NCBI GenBank assembly: GCA_963646285.1
Contig: CAVIWF010000007.1
Location: 1-64,000 of the forward strand
Direction of reading: 5' to 3'
Origin: CAKUFA01 sp963646285
Lineage (GTDB): Bacteria > Bacillota > Clostridia > Christensenellales > Aristaeellaceae
DNA: 64,000 bases
Translations under genes and position numbers: made by a program
The notes under the pieces: generated by a model
The model's database searches: none
The model's input: only the letters and a program-made list of their open reading frames with translations
What the model was told of the DNA's origin: nothing
Part shown: piece after piece, positions 1 through 8,694 of the stretch
Layout: each line of letters starts with the position of its first letter
Numbering within the stretch: the stretch's first letter is position 1

Positions 1-429
1 TACGGACACCATATGTCCAATGGCTCAATGTTTGCCCACCTTGAAAAGTTCAAGGACGAGGGCTTTTGGAACGATCATCGGACGATTACCTTTAACACGC
101 TGACAGATAAGCAGGAGTTTGAGATCGTTGCTGTGTTCCGCACGGTGGTCTACACCGACAGCCCCGATGCGTTCAAGTATTATCGCTTTGTGGATGCAGA
201 GAGTGCAGGCGAGTTTGACGACTTTATTGGCAAGTGCAAGGAGCTGTCCTTCTACGATACCGGTGTGACCGCTGAATACGGCGATAAACTCATTACGCTG
301 TCTACCTGCGAGTACAGTCGAAACAACAGCCGTCTTGTGGTCGTGGCGAAACGCATAACGGAGGACGGTGGTGCGGATGCTGCCAAGACTCACGCCGAAG
401 CAACGGCAGAGAGCGAACGCCCTAATTAA
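1..429 (+). CDS. Class B sortase, 5' end missing (ICE)
   Basis: Transpeptidase domain of a membrane-anchored class B sortase, which attaches surface proteins to peptidoglycan. The reading frame is open at the window edge and begins in the YGHHM motif that carries the catalytic His, so the N-terminus and membrane anchor lie off the window. The TLSTC motif supplies the catalytic Cys, and the Arg follows in SRLVVVAKR near the end. Sortases of this type are common in the transfer regions of Firmicutes ICEs, where they probably anchor element-encoded adhesins. The 3' end overlaps the next gene by about 50 nt. Confidence 0.9.
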   Translation, partial: YGHHMSNGSMFAHLEKFKDEGFWNDHRTITFNTLTDKQEFEIVAVFRTVVYTDSPDAFKYYRFVDAESAGEFDDFIGKCKELSFYDTGVTAEYGDKLITLSTCEYSRNNSRLVVVAKRITEDGGADAAKTHAEATAESERPN

Positions 430-739
430 GCGCCTTTGTGCTAATTATAATAGCGGCAACTGCCTTGCACTGGACGACGGAGAACCCTGCGTCTGTGTGC
501 AGAGTATTTCATACTCGCTTCTCTGTAAATATTTCCGCAATGCTGTTTTACCGGCAGATCCTTTGCTGGAAGCGGATATTCTCGGCACACGCTTTGAAAA
601 GTGCGTGTCCTGCGGTGCGCCGATTATCAAGAAGGGCAACCGAAAGAAATACTGCGAAAAGTGCGCTCAAAGAGCCTACAAAAAGCAACAGGCAGAGTAC
701 GCAAGAAGAAAACGGGCAGAGTCGAAAAATAGGTGTTGA
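377..739 (+). CDS. Cys_rich_VLP domain protein (ICE)
   Basis: A 120-residue basic protein with the LTPKQRQRANALIKRLCANY opening and a NCLALDDGEPCVC stretch typical of Cys_rich_VLP proteins of conjugative elements. A C-terminal zinc-ribbon-like CxxC...CxxC (CVSCGAP, then YCEKCAQ) precedes a Lys/Arg-rich tail. The function is unknown; the cysteines suggest metal and possibly nucleic-acid binding. The start is uncertain: a GGAGG at 360-364 fits a GTG at 371 better, while the ATG at 377 matches the usual family start. The overlap with the sortase gene implies translational coupling. Confidence 0.8.
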   Translation: MLPRLTPKQRQRANALIKRLCANYNSGNCLALDDGEPCVCVQSISYSLLCKYFRNAVLPADPLLEADILGTRFEKCVSCGAPIIKKGNRKKYCEKCAQRAYKKQQAEYARRKRAESKNRC

Positions 740-817
740 AAAAGCCAGTAATATCAAGGCTTTTCGGCTCCCGCACTTTGAGGGGTAAGGTGTTTATACC
801 TTTACCCCTCATTTTTA
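739..817 (+). terminator. Terminator after the sortase/Cys_rich_VLP genes
   Basis: The stem GAGGGGTAA (780-788) pairs with TTACCCCTC (802-810) and is followed by ATTTTT. A smaller hairpin (AAAAGCC/GGCTTTT, about 740-763) sits just upstream. The CHAP gene begins about 40 nt further on. Confidence 0.7.
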
Positions 818-857
818 ATTTAGGGGCGTTTTGGTACGCCCCGGAAAGGAGGGTTCA

Positions 858-2579
858 ATGGCTGATATTAAAACGAGAGATGTTGTGAAAGGCACGATCA
901 AGAAGATCGACAAGGCGGCAATCGCCGCAGATCGTATGCGCTCTGCCTATGTGCAGACGAAGGAAAAGGCGGAACACACAACGCATCCCGATGAGCATAA
1001 TGCCGAGGAGTATGCCTCCGACCGTGTGGAAGGCGGCGTTGACCGTATCACGCACGAAGCGGCGCACCAGTTTGATAAGCAGGGGCGCAAGGGGCTGGAA
1101 GAAACTAAACGGAATGTTTCCAAAGCAAAGGACGGTGTTCAAAGGTTCCGGGAAAAGCGTGCGGCAGAGTCGATGAAAAGGCAGACTGTCCGCACATCCG
1201 GGAATAAGAACATCAAGGCGGTCGAGCAAACGGAAAAGACGATCAAACAGTCTGCCCGTTCTGCCGGCAAGAAAACCATCAAGACTGCCGGAAAAGGCAC
1301 AGCCAAAGCCGCACAGAGGTCGGTCAAAACCACGAAAACGGCAATCAAGACCACACAGCAGGCGACAAAGGCGGCACAGAAAACCGCACAGGCTACGGTG
1401 AAAGCATCACAGAAAGCTGCACAAGCCGCTAAAGCCGCAGCCAAGGCAACCGTCGCCGGTGTGAAAGCTGCCGTGAAAGCAACGATTGCGGCAGTCAAAG
1501 CAATCATTGCGGCAACAAAAGCGCTGGTCGCTGCTATCGCCGCAGGCGGGTGGGTCGCTGTTGCTGTTATTGTCGTGATTTGCCTGATTGCTCTGATCTG
1601 CGGCTCTGTTTTCGGGGTGTTCTTCTCCGGTGAGGACTCCGGCACGGGAATGTCGATGCAGACAGCCGTGCAGGAAATCAACGCTGATTACGATGCCAAG
1701 ATGGAAGCGGAGAAAAACTCGGTAGCCTATGATAATATGGAGATCAGCGGCGGACGAGCTGTTTGGAAGGATGTGCTTGCGGTCTATGCGGTAAAGACCA
1801 ATACAGACAAGGACAACCCACAGGAGGTCGCCACGATGGACGAGGACAAGAAACAGATCCTCTCGGACATCTTTTGGGAGATGAACTCCATATCCTCTCG
1901 CAGTGAAAGCCACTCGGAAACGGAAATTACCGAAACGGACGACGGAAACGGCAACATCGTTCAGACGGAAACGACGGTTACAAAGGCAACGCTTTATATC
2001 ACCGTTTCTCATTTGACGGTGGACGAAATGGCGGACCTTTACGGCTTTGACGCAGAACAGCGGGAGTATCTTGCCGAGCTGCTCAAGGATGAAAACAACT
2101 CTATTTGGGCAGCGGTGCTTTACGGCATCCGATACAGCGACGATCAGATCGTCACCGTGGCGCTTTCGCAGGTCGGAAATGTAGGCGGCGAACCGTACTG
2201 GTCTTGGTACGGCTTCGGAAGCCGTGTGGAATGGTGTGCTTGCTTTGTAAGCTGGTGTGCCGATCAGTGCGGCTATATCGACACTGGAGTTGTACCCAAA
2301 TATGCAGGCTGTGTGAACGGCGTCCAGTGGTTCAAGGACCGTGGACAGTGGATAGACGGCTCTGCCGAGCCTGTCCCCGGAATGATTATTTTCTTTGATT
2401 GGGATAATAAAGGTTCGTCGGGTCCGCAGGATGGACAATCTGACCACACCGGCATTGTCCAAAAGGTCGAGAACGGTATCGTTTATACCGTTGAGGGGAA
2501 CTCAGGCGATAGCTGCCGAGTAAACCAGTACAGCGTAGGTCACTACGAAATCCTCGGATACGGGGTACCGAACTACTAA
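858..2579 (+). CDS. Membrane-anchored CHAP-domain peptidoglycan hydrolase (ICE)
   Basis: A 573-residue protein placed to open the cell wall for conjugation. The start is the ATG at 858, preceded by AAGGAGG at 846-852. Residues 1-225 are very rich in Lys, Ala and Thr, resembling a histone-H1 tail. One transmembrane segment follows at about 230-255 (VAVAVIVVICLIALICGSVF), then an acidic spacer. The C-terminal CHAP domain spans about 430-570, with the catalytic Cys in EWCACFVSWC and His in DHTGIV. It lies in the conjugation module and resembles the VirB1-like hydrolases of CTn-type elements. The N-terminus is probably cytoplasmic and the catalytic domain outside. Confidence 0.85.
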   Translation: MADIKTRDVVKGTIKKIDKAAIAADRMRSAYVQTKEKAEHTTHPDEHNAEEYASDRVEGGVDRITHEAAHQFDKQGRKGLEETKRNVSKAKDGVQRFREKRAAESMKRQTVRTSGNKNIKAVEQTEKTIKQSARSAGKKTIKTAGKGTAKAAQRSVKTTKTAIKTTQQATKAAQKTAQATVKASQKAAQAAKAAAKATVAGVKAAVKATIAAVKAIIAATKALVAAIAAGGWVAVAVIVVICLIALICGSVFGVFFSGEDSGTGMSMQTAVQEINADYDAKMEAEKNSVAYDNMEISGGRAVWKDVLAVYAVKTNTDKDNPQEVATMDEDKKQILSDIFWEMNSISSRSESHSETEITETDDGNGNIVQTETTVTKATLYITVSHLTVDEMADLYGFDAEQREYLAELLKDENNSIWAAVLYGIRYSDDQIVTVALSQVGNVGGEPYWSWYGFGSRVEWCACFVSWCADQCGYIDTGVVPKYAGCVNGVQWFKDRGQWIDGSAEPVPGMIIFFDWDNKGSSGPQDGQSDHTGIVQKVENGIVYTVEGNSGDSCRVNQYSVGHYEILGYGVPNY

Positions 2580-2585
2580 CAAAAT

Positions 2586-2627
2586 GCCACCGACTCACTT
2601 TTGATGTGGGTCGGTGGCTCTTTTTTG
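2586..2627 (+). terminator. Rho-independent terminator closing the transfer module
   Basis: The stem GCCACCGACTCAC (2586-2598) pairs with GTGGGTCGGTGGC (2606-2618) with one G-T pair, and CTCTTTTTT follows. It separates the CHAP gene from the defence cargo. Confidence 0.9.
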
Positions 2628-2689
2628 CTTGTGGGCACAGTTTTGTGGCTCAATTTACCGCAAATAAGTTTGAATTTTCGACTTTTCCT

Positions 2690-2718
2690 TTGATTTTTCG
2701 AGAGAAGTATGCTATAAT
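2690..2718 (+). promoter_or_regulatory. Sigma-A promoter of the defence-cassette regulator
   Basis: TTGATT at 2690-2695 and TATAAT at 2713-2718 are separated by 17 nt. It lies 60 nt upstream of the small HTH gene. A GTTAAGT...TGACT element (2721-2749) starts right after the -10 box, where a repressor could block transcription. Confidence 0.8.
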
Positions 2719-2778
2719 GTGTTAAGTTAGTCGTCCTGTATCTTTGACTGATAATATTTTTGCCGAAGGAGAATTACT

Positions 2779-2982
2779 ATGGCTGTCAGGTACAATAAAC
2801 TTTGGAAAATCTTGATCGACAAAAAGATGAAGAAAAAAGACTTGCAAGAAGCGGCGCACATTACGCATTATCAGATGATGAAACTTGCGAGAGATGAGAA
2901 TATAACTACCGAAATCATCGGCAACATTTGTAAGGCACTTAACTGTACGCCCGACGAAATTATGGAGTTTTATGACGAATAA
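2779..2982 (+). CDS. Small Cro/CI-type HTH regulator
   Basis: A 67-residue protein that is almost only a helix-turn-helix domain: MKKKDLQEAAHITHYQMMKL followed by GNICKALNCTPDEIMEF, the usual XRE ending. GAAGGAG lies before the ATG. It has its own promoter and precedes the helicase gene by 61 nt, so it resembles the small controller proteins of restriction-modification systems. Related repeat pairs occur at its own promoter and before the helicase gene, which fits autoregulation and control of the operon. The regulatory role is inferred; the HTH assignment is firm. Confidence 0.85.
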   Translation: MAVRYNKLWKILIDKKMKKKDLQEAAHITHYQMMKLARDENITTEIIGNICKALNCTPDEIMEFYDE

Positions 2983-2987
2983 ACCGA

Positions 2988-3025
2988 GTTAAGTCCGTTT
3001 TATGGGACACTGACTTTGTTATAAT
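2988..3025 (+). promoter_or_regulatory. Possible operator and -10 box of the defence operon
   Basis: GTTAAGT at 2988-2994 and TGACT at 3011-3015 repeat the arrangement seen at 2721-2749. TATAAT at 3020-3025 lies 18 nt before the helicase start codon. No good -35 box is visible at 17 nt, so this promoter may need an activator. Confidence 0.45.
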
Positions 3026-3043
3026 TAGGATGGGTGTAGAAAA

Positions 3044-6000
3044 ATGGAGCTTATAAATAATACTACAAAGACTCTAAAAGACGATTTTTCCGTAGAAATC
3101 AAACAAGGCAGCAAACTGTCCATTGCGGCGGCTTGCTTCTCTATCTATGCCTTTCAGGAGTTGAAAGAGCAGCTTTCACAGATTGAGGAACTCCGCTTTA
3201 TTTTTACCTCCCCGACCTTCGTGACCGAAAAAGCAAAAAAGGAACGGCGTGAGTTCTACATTCCTCGCCTGACCCGTGAGAGAAGCCTTTACGGAACAGA
3301 GTTTGAAATCAAGCTCAGGAATGAGCTGACCCAAAAAGCCATTGCACGAGAGTGTGCAGAGTGGATCAGGCAGAAGGTCACTTTCAAGTCAAATGTCAGC
3401 GATAAATCCATTCAGGGACAAATCGTAGTTGACGGTGTAGGCTATACGCCTATCAATAACTTTACTACGGTTGAATTGGGCTGCGAAAAAGGCAATGTAA
3501 TCAGCACCACAATTGTAAAGGACGAGTCCCTTGCCCGTACTTTGCTTGCCGACTTCAATGAGATATGGAATGACAGCAAGGTGCTTCAAGTCGTCACCGA
3601 TGAAGTGATTGACAGCATTACCGCCGCATACAACGAGAACTCTCCCGATTTCATCTACTTCGTCACCCTCTATAACATCTTCAATGAGTTTTTGGAAGAT
3701 GTGTCCGAAGATGTTTTGCCCAACGAAGCGACCGGCTTCAAGGAAAGCAAGATTTGGGGGATGCTCTACAATTTCCAAAAAGATGCTGCTCTTGCCATCA
3801 TAAACAAACTTGAAAAATACAACGGCTGTATCCTTGCGGATAGCGTTGGTCTTGGTAAAACCTTTACCGCCCTTGCCGTTATTAAATACTACGAAAACCG
3901 CAACAAGTCCGTTCTTGTGCTTTGCCCCAAGAAACTGACAAACAACTGGAACACCTATAAAGATAACTATGTCAATAACCCCATTGCTGCCGACCGGCTT
4001 CGTTACGATGTGCTTTACCATACTGACCTAAACCGCACCCACGGTACATCAAACGGACTTGATCTTGACAGACTGAATTGGGGCAACTATGACCTCGTTG
4101 TCATTGATGAATCACACAATTTCCGTAACGGCGGCAAATTGGTCGAGAACCCGGACGAGGACACCAAGGACAATCGCTATGTTACTTTGATGAAGAAGGT
4201 CATCAGAGCCGGCGTAAAGACGAAAGTGCTGATGCTTTCGGCAACGCCGGTCAATAACCGCTTCAATGACCTGAAAAACCAGCTCGCCCTTGCGTATGAA
4301 GGGCATACGGATTACATAGACGAAAAGCTCAACACTACCCGTTCCATCGATGAAATCTTCAAGAACGCACAGCGGGCGTTCAACACTTGGAGCAAATGGG
4401 AGCCGTGCGACCGGACGACTGAAAACCTGCTCAAAATGCTGGACTTTGATTTCTTTGAAGTGCTGGACAGCGTGACCATCGCCCGTTCAAGAAAGCACAT
4501 TCAGAAGTATTACGATATGGCAGACATCGGCACCTTCCCGACAAGGCTAAAGCCAATCTCGCTCCGTCCGCATCTTACTGATTTGAAGGAAGCAATCAGT
4601 TACAACGAGATTTTCGAGCAGCTTATGCTTCTGACGCTGACGATTTATACGCCGACACACTACATTCTTCCAAGTAAAATGGAGAAGTATGCCGAGCTGT
4701 ACGGAGATAACAAGGTCAATATCGGCTTTACGCAGGCGAACCGTGAGCAAGGCATCCGTCGCCTGACCGCCATCAACCTGATGAAGCGTATGGAAAGCTC
4801 TGTCTATTCGTTCAATCTGACGCTGACCCGTATCAAGGATCTGATAAACAGCACAATAGAAACGATTGATCGCTTTGATAAACACTCCGGTACGACCCTC
4901 GACCTGACGGATATTTCCAATATGGACGAGTTTGATGCCGAGGATCAGAACTCCGACGAGCTGTTCTCTTTCGGACGGAAAGTCAAAATTGACCTTGCCG
5001 ATATGGACTATGTATCGTGGAGGGACAGCTTGGCGAAAGATGCCGATGTGCTTGAACTTCTGACCCTGCTGGTCGGAGATATTACACCGGAACACGACTC
5101 AAAGCTGCAAGAGCTTTTCCGAGTGATTGACAACAAGATCACGCACCCCATCAATGAGGGCAATAAAAAGCTGATCATCTTCACCGCCTTTGCGGATACC
5201 GCCGGCTATCTCTATGATAATGTCAGCCGCTATGTCAAGGAAAGGTATGGGCTGAACACCGCAATGGTATCCGGCTCTGTTGAGGGACGGACGACTTGCC
5301 CCAAACTCCGTGCCGACCTGAACACGGTGCTGACCTGCTTCTCGCCTATCTCGAAGGACAAGGAGCTGCTGATGCCGGGTGATAGGACGGAAATCGATGT
5401 GCTGATTGCAACCGACTGTATTTCCGAAGGTCAGAACTTGCAGGACTGCGATTACCTTATCAACTACGACATTCACTGGAATCCCGTCCGCATCATTCAA
5501 CGCTTCGGGCGTATTGACCGTATCGGAAGCCGCAACAAGGTCATTCAACTTGTGAACTTTTGGCCTGATGTAACCCTTGATGATTACATCAATCTGAAAG
5601 CCAAAGTTGAAACCCGTATGAAAATCGTGGATATGACTGCTACGGGCGATGATAATCTGCTCAGTGACGAGGAAAAAACCGATCTTGAATATCGGAAGGC
5701 ACAGCTCAAACGCTTGCAAGATGAAGTCGTAGACATTGAGGATATGACAACGGGCATCTCCATTATGGATTTGGGGTTAAACGAGTTCCGGCTCGACCTG
5801 CTCGACTATATCAAGCGTCACCCTGACATAGACAAAACACCTTTCGGGTTGCACTCGGTTGTTCCTGCAAGTGAGGATACGCCTGCCGGTGTGATTTATG
5901 TTTTGAAGAACCGTTCCAACAGCGTGAATATCGATAATCAAAACCGGTTGCACCCCTTCTATATGGTGTATATCGGAAATGACGGGGAGGTCATCTGCGA

Positions 6001-6283
6001 CCACCTTTCTCCGAAGCAGATGCTTGATAAGATGCGTTTCCTCTGCAAAGGAAAGACGGAACCGATTCCCGAAGCCTACAAGCCGTTCAACAAAGAAACT
6101 CGTGACGGTAGAAATATGTCGCAGCTTTCCAAGTTGCTTGGCGACGCCATTGCTTCCATCATTGAAGTAAAGGATGAGAGTGACATTGACAGCTTTTTAG
6201 GCGGCGGTCAGGTCAGTTTTCTGTCAAACGAAATCAAAGGACTGGACGACTTTGAACTGATATGCTTCTTAGTCGTGCGATGA
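3044..6283 (+). CDS. SNF2/DEAD-type helicase with PLD-like N-terminal domain
   Basis: A 1,079-residue superfamily 2 ATPase expected to translocate on or remodel DNA. Residues 1-60 (QGSKLSIAAACFSIYAFQEL, then LRFIFTSPTF) resemble the phospholipase-D-like fold found at the N-terminus of many defence helicases. The HxK catalytic pair that should follow near residue 130 is not seen. Motif I is ILADSVGLGKT (about 264), motif II VVIDESHNF (about 352), motif III LSATPVNN (about 399). The second RecA lobe has ATDCISEGQNLQDCD and motif VI QRFGRIDRIGSRN (about 819). It opens the defence operon, and the DUF4391 gene follows after 9 nt. Related proteins commonly accompany type III mod/res genes in gut Firmicutes. 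The precise activity is unproven. Confidence 0.88.
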   Translation: MELINNTTKTLKDDFSVEIKQGSKLSIAAACFSIYAFQELKEQLSQIEELRFIFTSPTFVTEKAKKERREFYIPRLTRERSLYGTEFEIKLRNELTQKAIARECAEWIRQKVTFKSNVSDKSIQGQIVVDGVGYTPINNFTTVELGCEKGNVISTTIVKDESLARTLLADFNEIWNDSKVLQVVTDEVIDSITAAYNENSPDFIYFVTLYNIFNEFLEDVSEDVLPNEATGFKESKIWGMLYNFQKDAALAIINKLEKYNGCILADSVGLGKTFTALAVIKYYENRNKSVLVLCPKKLTNNWNTYKDNYVNNPIAADRLRYDVLYHTDLNRTHGTSNGLDLDRLNWGNYDLVVIDESHNFRNGGKLVENPDEDTKDNRYVTLMKKVIRAGVKTKVLMLSATPVNNRFNDLKNQLALAYEGHTDYIDEKLNTTRSIDEIFKNAQRAFNTWSKWEPCDRTTENLLKMLDFDFFEVLDSVTIARSRKHIQKYYDMADIGTFPTRLKPISLRPHLTDLKEAISYNEIFEQLMLLTLTIYTPTHYILPSKMEKYAELYGDNKVNIGFTQANREQGIRRLTAINLMKRMESSVYSFNLTLTRIKDLINSTIETIDRFDKHSGTTLDLTDISNMDEFDAEDQNSDELFSFGRKVKIDLADMDYVSWRDSLAKDADVLELLTLLVGDITPEHDSKLQELFRVIDNKITHPINEGNKKLIIFTAFADTAGYLYDNVSRYVKERYGLNTAMVSGSVEGRTTCPKLRADLNTVLTCFSPISKDKELLMPGDRTEIDVLIATDCISEGQNLQDCDYLINYDIHWNPVRIIQRFGRIDRIGSRNKVIQLVNFWPDVTLDDYINLKAKVETRMKIVDMTATGDDNLLSDEEKTDLEYRKAQLKRLQDEVVDIEDMTTGISIMDLGLNEFRLDLLDYIKRHPDIDKTPFGLHSVVPASEDTPAGVIYVLKNRSNSVNIDNQNRLHPFYMVYIGNDGEVICDHLSPKQMLDKMRFLCKGKTEPIPEAYKPFNKETRDGRNMSQLSKLLGDAIASIIEVKDESDIDSFLGGGQVSFLSNEIKGLDDFELICFLVVR

Positions 6284-6292
6284 GGTGATAGT

Positions 6293-6895
6293 ATGCTCGG
6301 ACTTCCGAAGTCAACTGAGATGAGCAAGCAGCTTCCGAAGAAGGCTGTCTATGCGAAGTTCCAAATGAATACGGCGGCAAAGGAGAAAATCGACGCAGAT
6401 ATATCAAGAATCACCATTGTCAACGAGATCACGCCGACGAAGATCAACATCCCCGCCGGAGAGGAAGTCGGGAGTTTCTTTGTTCTGCTTGTGTCGCTGA
6501 AGAAAAAGGACTTCGATGAAAGAACTGTTGCCACGCTGTCAAAGCTCATTCCGCAGAACATCCTGTTTGTGCTTGAATTTGAGGGACAAAGCAAACTGGC
6601 GATCTACCACACGAAGCTGATGCAGGCAGATTGGAAGCCCACCGAAAGCCGTACCATTGAGTTGCGGGGCTTAAACCTTGATAAGGTATGGGAAAACATC
6701 GTAGTGGACATCGGCGGCGTGAGCATCGCAGACGGCAATACCCTTGATGAGCAGATCGCAGCCGACGAGCGCCGACAGAAAATCGAAAAAGAGATCGCCA
6801 AGCTGGAAAAGCAGGCACGGGCTGAAAAACAGCCGAAAAAGAAGTTTGAGCTTGTGCAGCAGATAAAAAAGCTCAAAGAAGAATTGGAGGGATAA
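6293..6895 (+). CDS. DUF4391 domain protein
   Basis: A 200-residue protein whose opening MLGLPKSTEMSKQLPKKAVY and central FVLEFEGQSKLAIYHTKLMQ are characteristic of DUF4391. This family is encoded beside SNF2 helicases and type III methyltransferases. The last 50 residues form a charged Lys/Glu coiled coil (EKEIAKLEKQARAEKQ), suitable for binding a partner, presumably the helicase. No catalytic motif is visible. It lies 9 nt after the helicase and is followed within 3 nt by the DUF4365 gene, whose ribosome-binding site is inside its 3' end. Confidence 0.8.
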   Translation: MLGLPKSTEMSKQLPKKAVYAKFQMNTAAKEKIDADISRITIVNEITPTKINIPAGEEVGSFFVLLVSLKKKDFDERTVATLSKLIPQNILFVLEFEGQSKLAIYHTKLMQADWKPTESRTIELRGLNLDKVWENIVVDIGGVSIADGNTLDEQIAADERRQKIEKEIAKLEKQARAEKQPKKKFELVQQIKKLKEELEG

Positions 6896-6897
6896 AA

Positions 6898-8694
6898 TTG
6901 GATCGAAAAGCGATAGAAACTCTATCTGTTAATGCTGTCAGGGATAGCGTCGTTGTATCCGATTTCCTCGACCAGTTTATTGCGGACAACGACAAAGAGC
7001 CGACTTGGGATGGGTTTGTCTACATTTATAGCGACAAAAGCAAAAAGAAAGAAAAACTAAAAGGACGGCTTCCGGTTCAAATCAAGGGCACGGAAAACGA
7101 TGATTTCAGCAAAGAAGAAATATCCTTTCCTGTATCAACTACCGATCTCAACAATTACCTGTACGACGGCGGCGCAGTTTTCTTTGTTGTCTATATTGGG
7201 CATAACGGATTGACACGACAGATCTATTATGCCGAATTGCCTCCGATAAAGCTCAGAGTATATCTTGCAGAAGCAAAAGAGCAAAAAAGCAAAAGTATTA
7301 AACTCAAAAAGTTTCCGACGGACCCAAACGAAAAAGCAATGATTTTCTTCCAGTGCTTAGAAAACTGTCAGAAACAAGCGAGCTTTTCAAGTGCTCAGTT
7401 GCTGTCGCTCGAAGAACTTGAACGCCAAGGTGTATTGGAAGGAATAACCGTCCCCGTTTCAACCGTTGGCGGAATTGACCCGAAAACAGCCTTGTTGAAA
7501 AATGAAGTATATATTTACGCAAAAATCAAGGGCAGCGCTATTCCACAGCCAATCGAGGCTATTCCTCAGAAATTGACGACGCAAGAAACACGAGATACAC
7601 AGGTTTCTGTAGGAGATAGGCTGTTCTATTCAACCGTTAGGGTTGTCCAAGATGCAGAAACGATTACAACTATCTTTGGGGAGAGCTTTTCGATAAAGGC
7701 GTCCAAAAACGATAGAACGGTAAAAATCAACTATAAGAGTTCTGATAAATTGAGAACCCTGATAGTAGATTTGGATTTTTTGATTTCATACATCGAAGCC
7801 GGGAGCTTTCAATGGGATGGGGTTGATGTTCCGTTTGATTACAAAGGTGCCAATTTTTCAAACTTCAAGCTGGAAGAAGAAAAGTCACGGCTTGAATACG
7901 CAAAAAAGATTGTCGCTTTGCTTGATCTGCTTGGGTGCAAAAAGGACTTGAGCATTAAGTCCCTAAAGGATAAAGATTGGAAACATATTGGCTATCTTGT
8001 TACTGCACTTGTAGATAAGGAGCCGGTGGAACATTTGAGAACCGATTTGCCCCCGATAATGACCATAGATATAGGTGAGCTGAAATTTATAGTTTGCCTG
8101 CGAAAAATCGAAGGGAAAGATGGAACATACAGTATATTCGACTTTTTCAAAACCGAGATGTCGCTCGTATACGAAAACGAAGCCGGAGAAAAATTGCCGA
8201 TTTCGCAGTATGTGATACTCCACGCAGACGATTTGATAAAAGCCGATAATTTACGCTATGATGTCTTATTGCCGTCATTCCAAAATACCGCACAACACGA
8301 AGAAACTATTACAAGGGCAAATTTCTTCTTGCTTGAACTGCTTGAAGCGTACGACAAGGCTAATTCGAGGACTGAATTTTTATCTGTGGCAAGATCGTTT
8401 TCGGATTGGATTTTTGCTTCAAACGATGAAACTTTGCCCTATGATGTAAAACTGCTAAACAAGCTACAAATCGAAAAGCGTGAACGAGCACTGACGATAG
8501 ACGAGGTTAAGGAACTGTTTTGTGTAATTGAAACGCCGGGTGTCAGAGAAGATGTCCTTGTCGGGGCATACCTGCTGTTGGATCAACAGCCTGCCGCAGA
8601 ACTTCATTTCGAAAAGCTCGACACGCAATTACAAGAGGAGTTCAAGAAGTACCCTATATTCCATTTTTGGAAAGAAAGCGGAGGAAATGCATAA
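6898..8694 (+). CDS. DUF4365-domain protein of the defence cassette
   Basis: A 598-residue protein read from a TTG, with GGAGG seven bases before it and no in-frame upstream ATG. The N-terminal 140 residues resemble DUF4365, a fold related to PD-(D/E)XK nucleases: DGFVYIYSD, then LPVQIKGTE, where the QIKGTE strand corresponds to the (D/E)XK core. The remaining 450 residues have no recognised domain. The gene is more AT-rich than helicase and res in parts. The stop codon overlaps the ATG of mod by one base. The family is known from defence loci; nuclease activity here is inference. Confidence 0.65.
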   Translation: MDRKAIETLSVNAVRDSVVVSDFLDQFIADNDKEPTWDGFVYIYSDKSKKKEKLKGRLPVQIKGTENDDFSKEEISFPVSTTDLNNYLYDGGAVFFVVYIGHNGLTRQIYYAELPPIKLRVYLAEAKEQKSKSIKLKKFPTDPNEKAMIFFQCLENCQKQASFSSAQLLSLEELERQGVLEGITVPVSTVGGIDPKTALLKNEVYIYAKIKGSAIPQPIEAIPQKLTTQETRDTQVSVGDRLFYSTVRVVQDAETITTIFGESFSIKASKNDRTVKINYKSSDKLRTLIVDLDFLISYIEAGSFQWDGVDVPFDYKGANFSNFKLEEEKSRLEYAKKIVALLDLLGCKKDLSIKSLKDKDWKHIGYLVTALVDKEPVEHLRTDLPPIMTIDIGELKFIVCLRKIEGKDGTYSIFDFFKTEMSLVYENEAGEKLPISQYVILHADDLIKADNLRYDVLLPSFQNTAQHEETITRANFFLLELLEAYDKANSRTEFLSVARSFSDWIFASNDETLPYDVKLLNKLQIEKRERALTIDEVKELFCVIETPGVREDVLVGAYLLLDQQPAAELHFEKLDTQLQEEFKKYPIFHFWKESGGNA

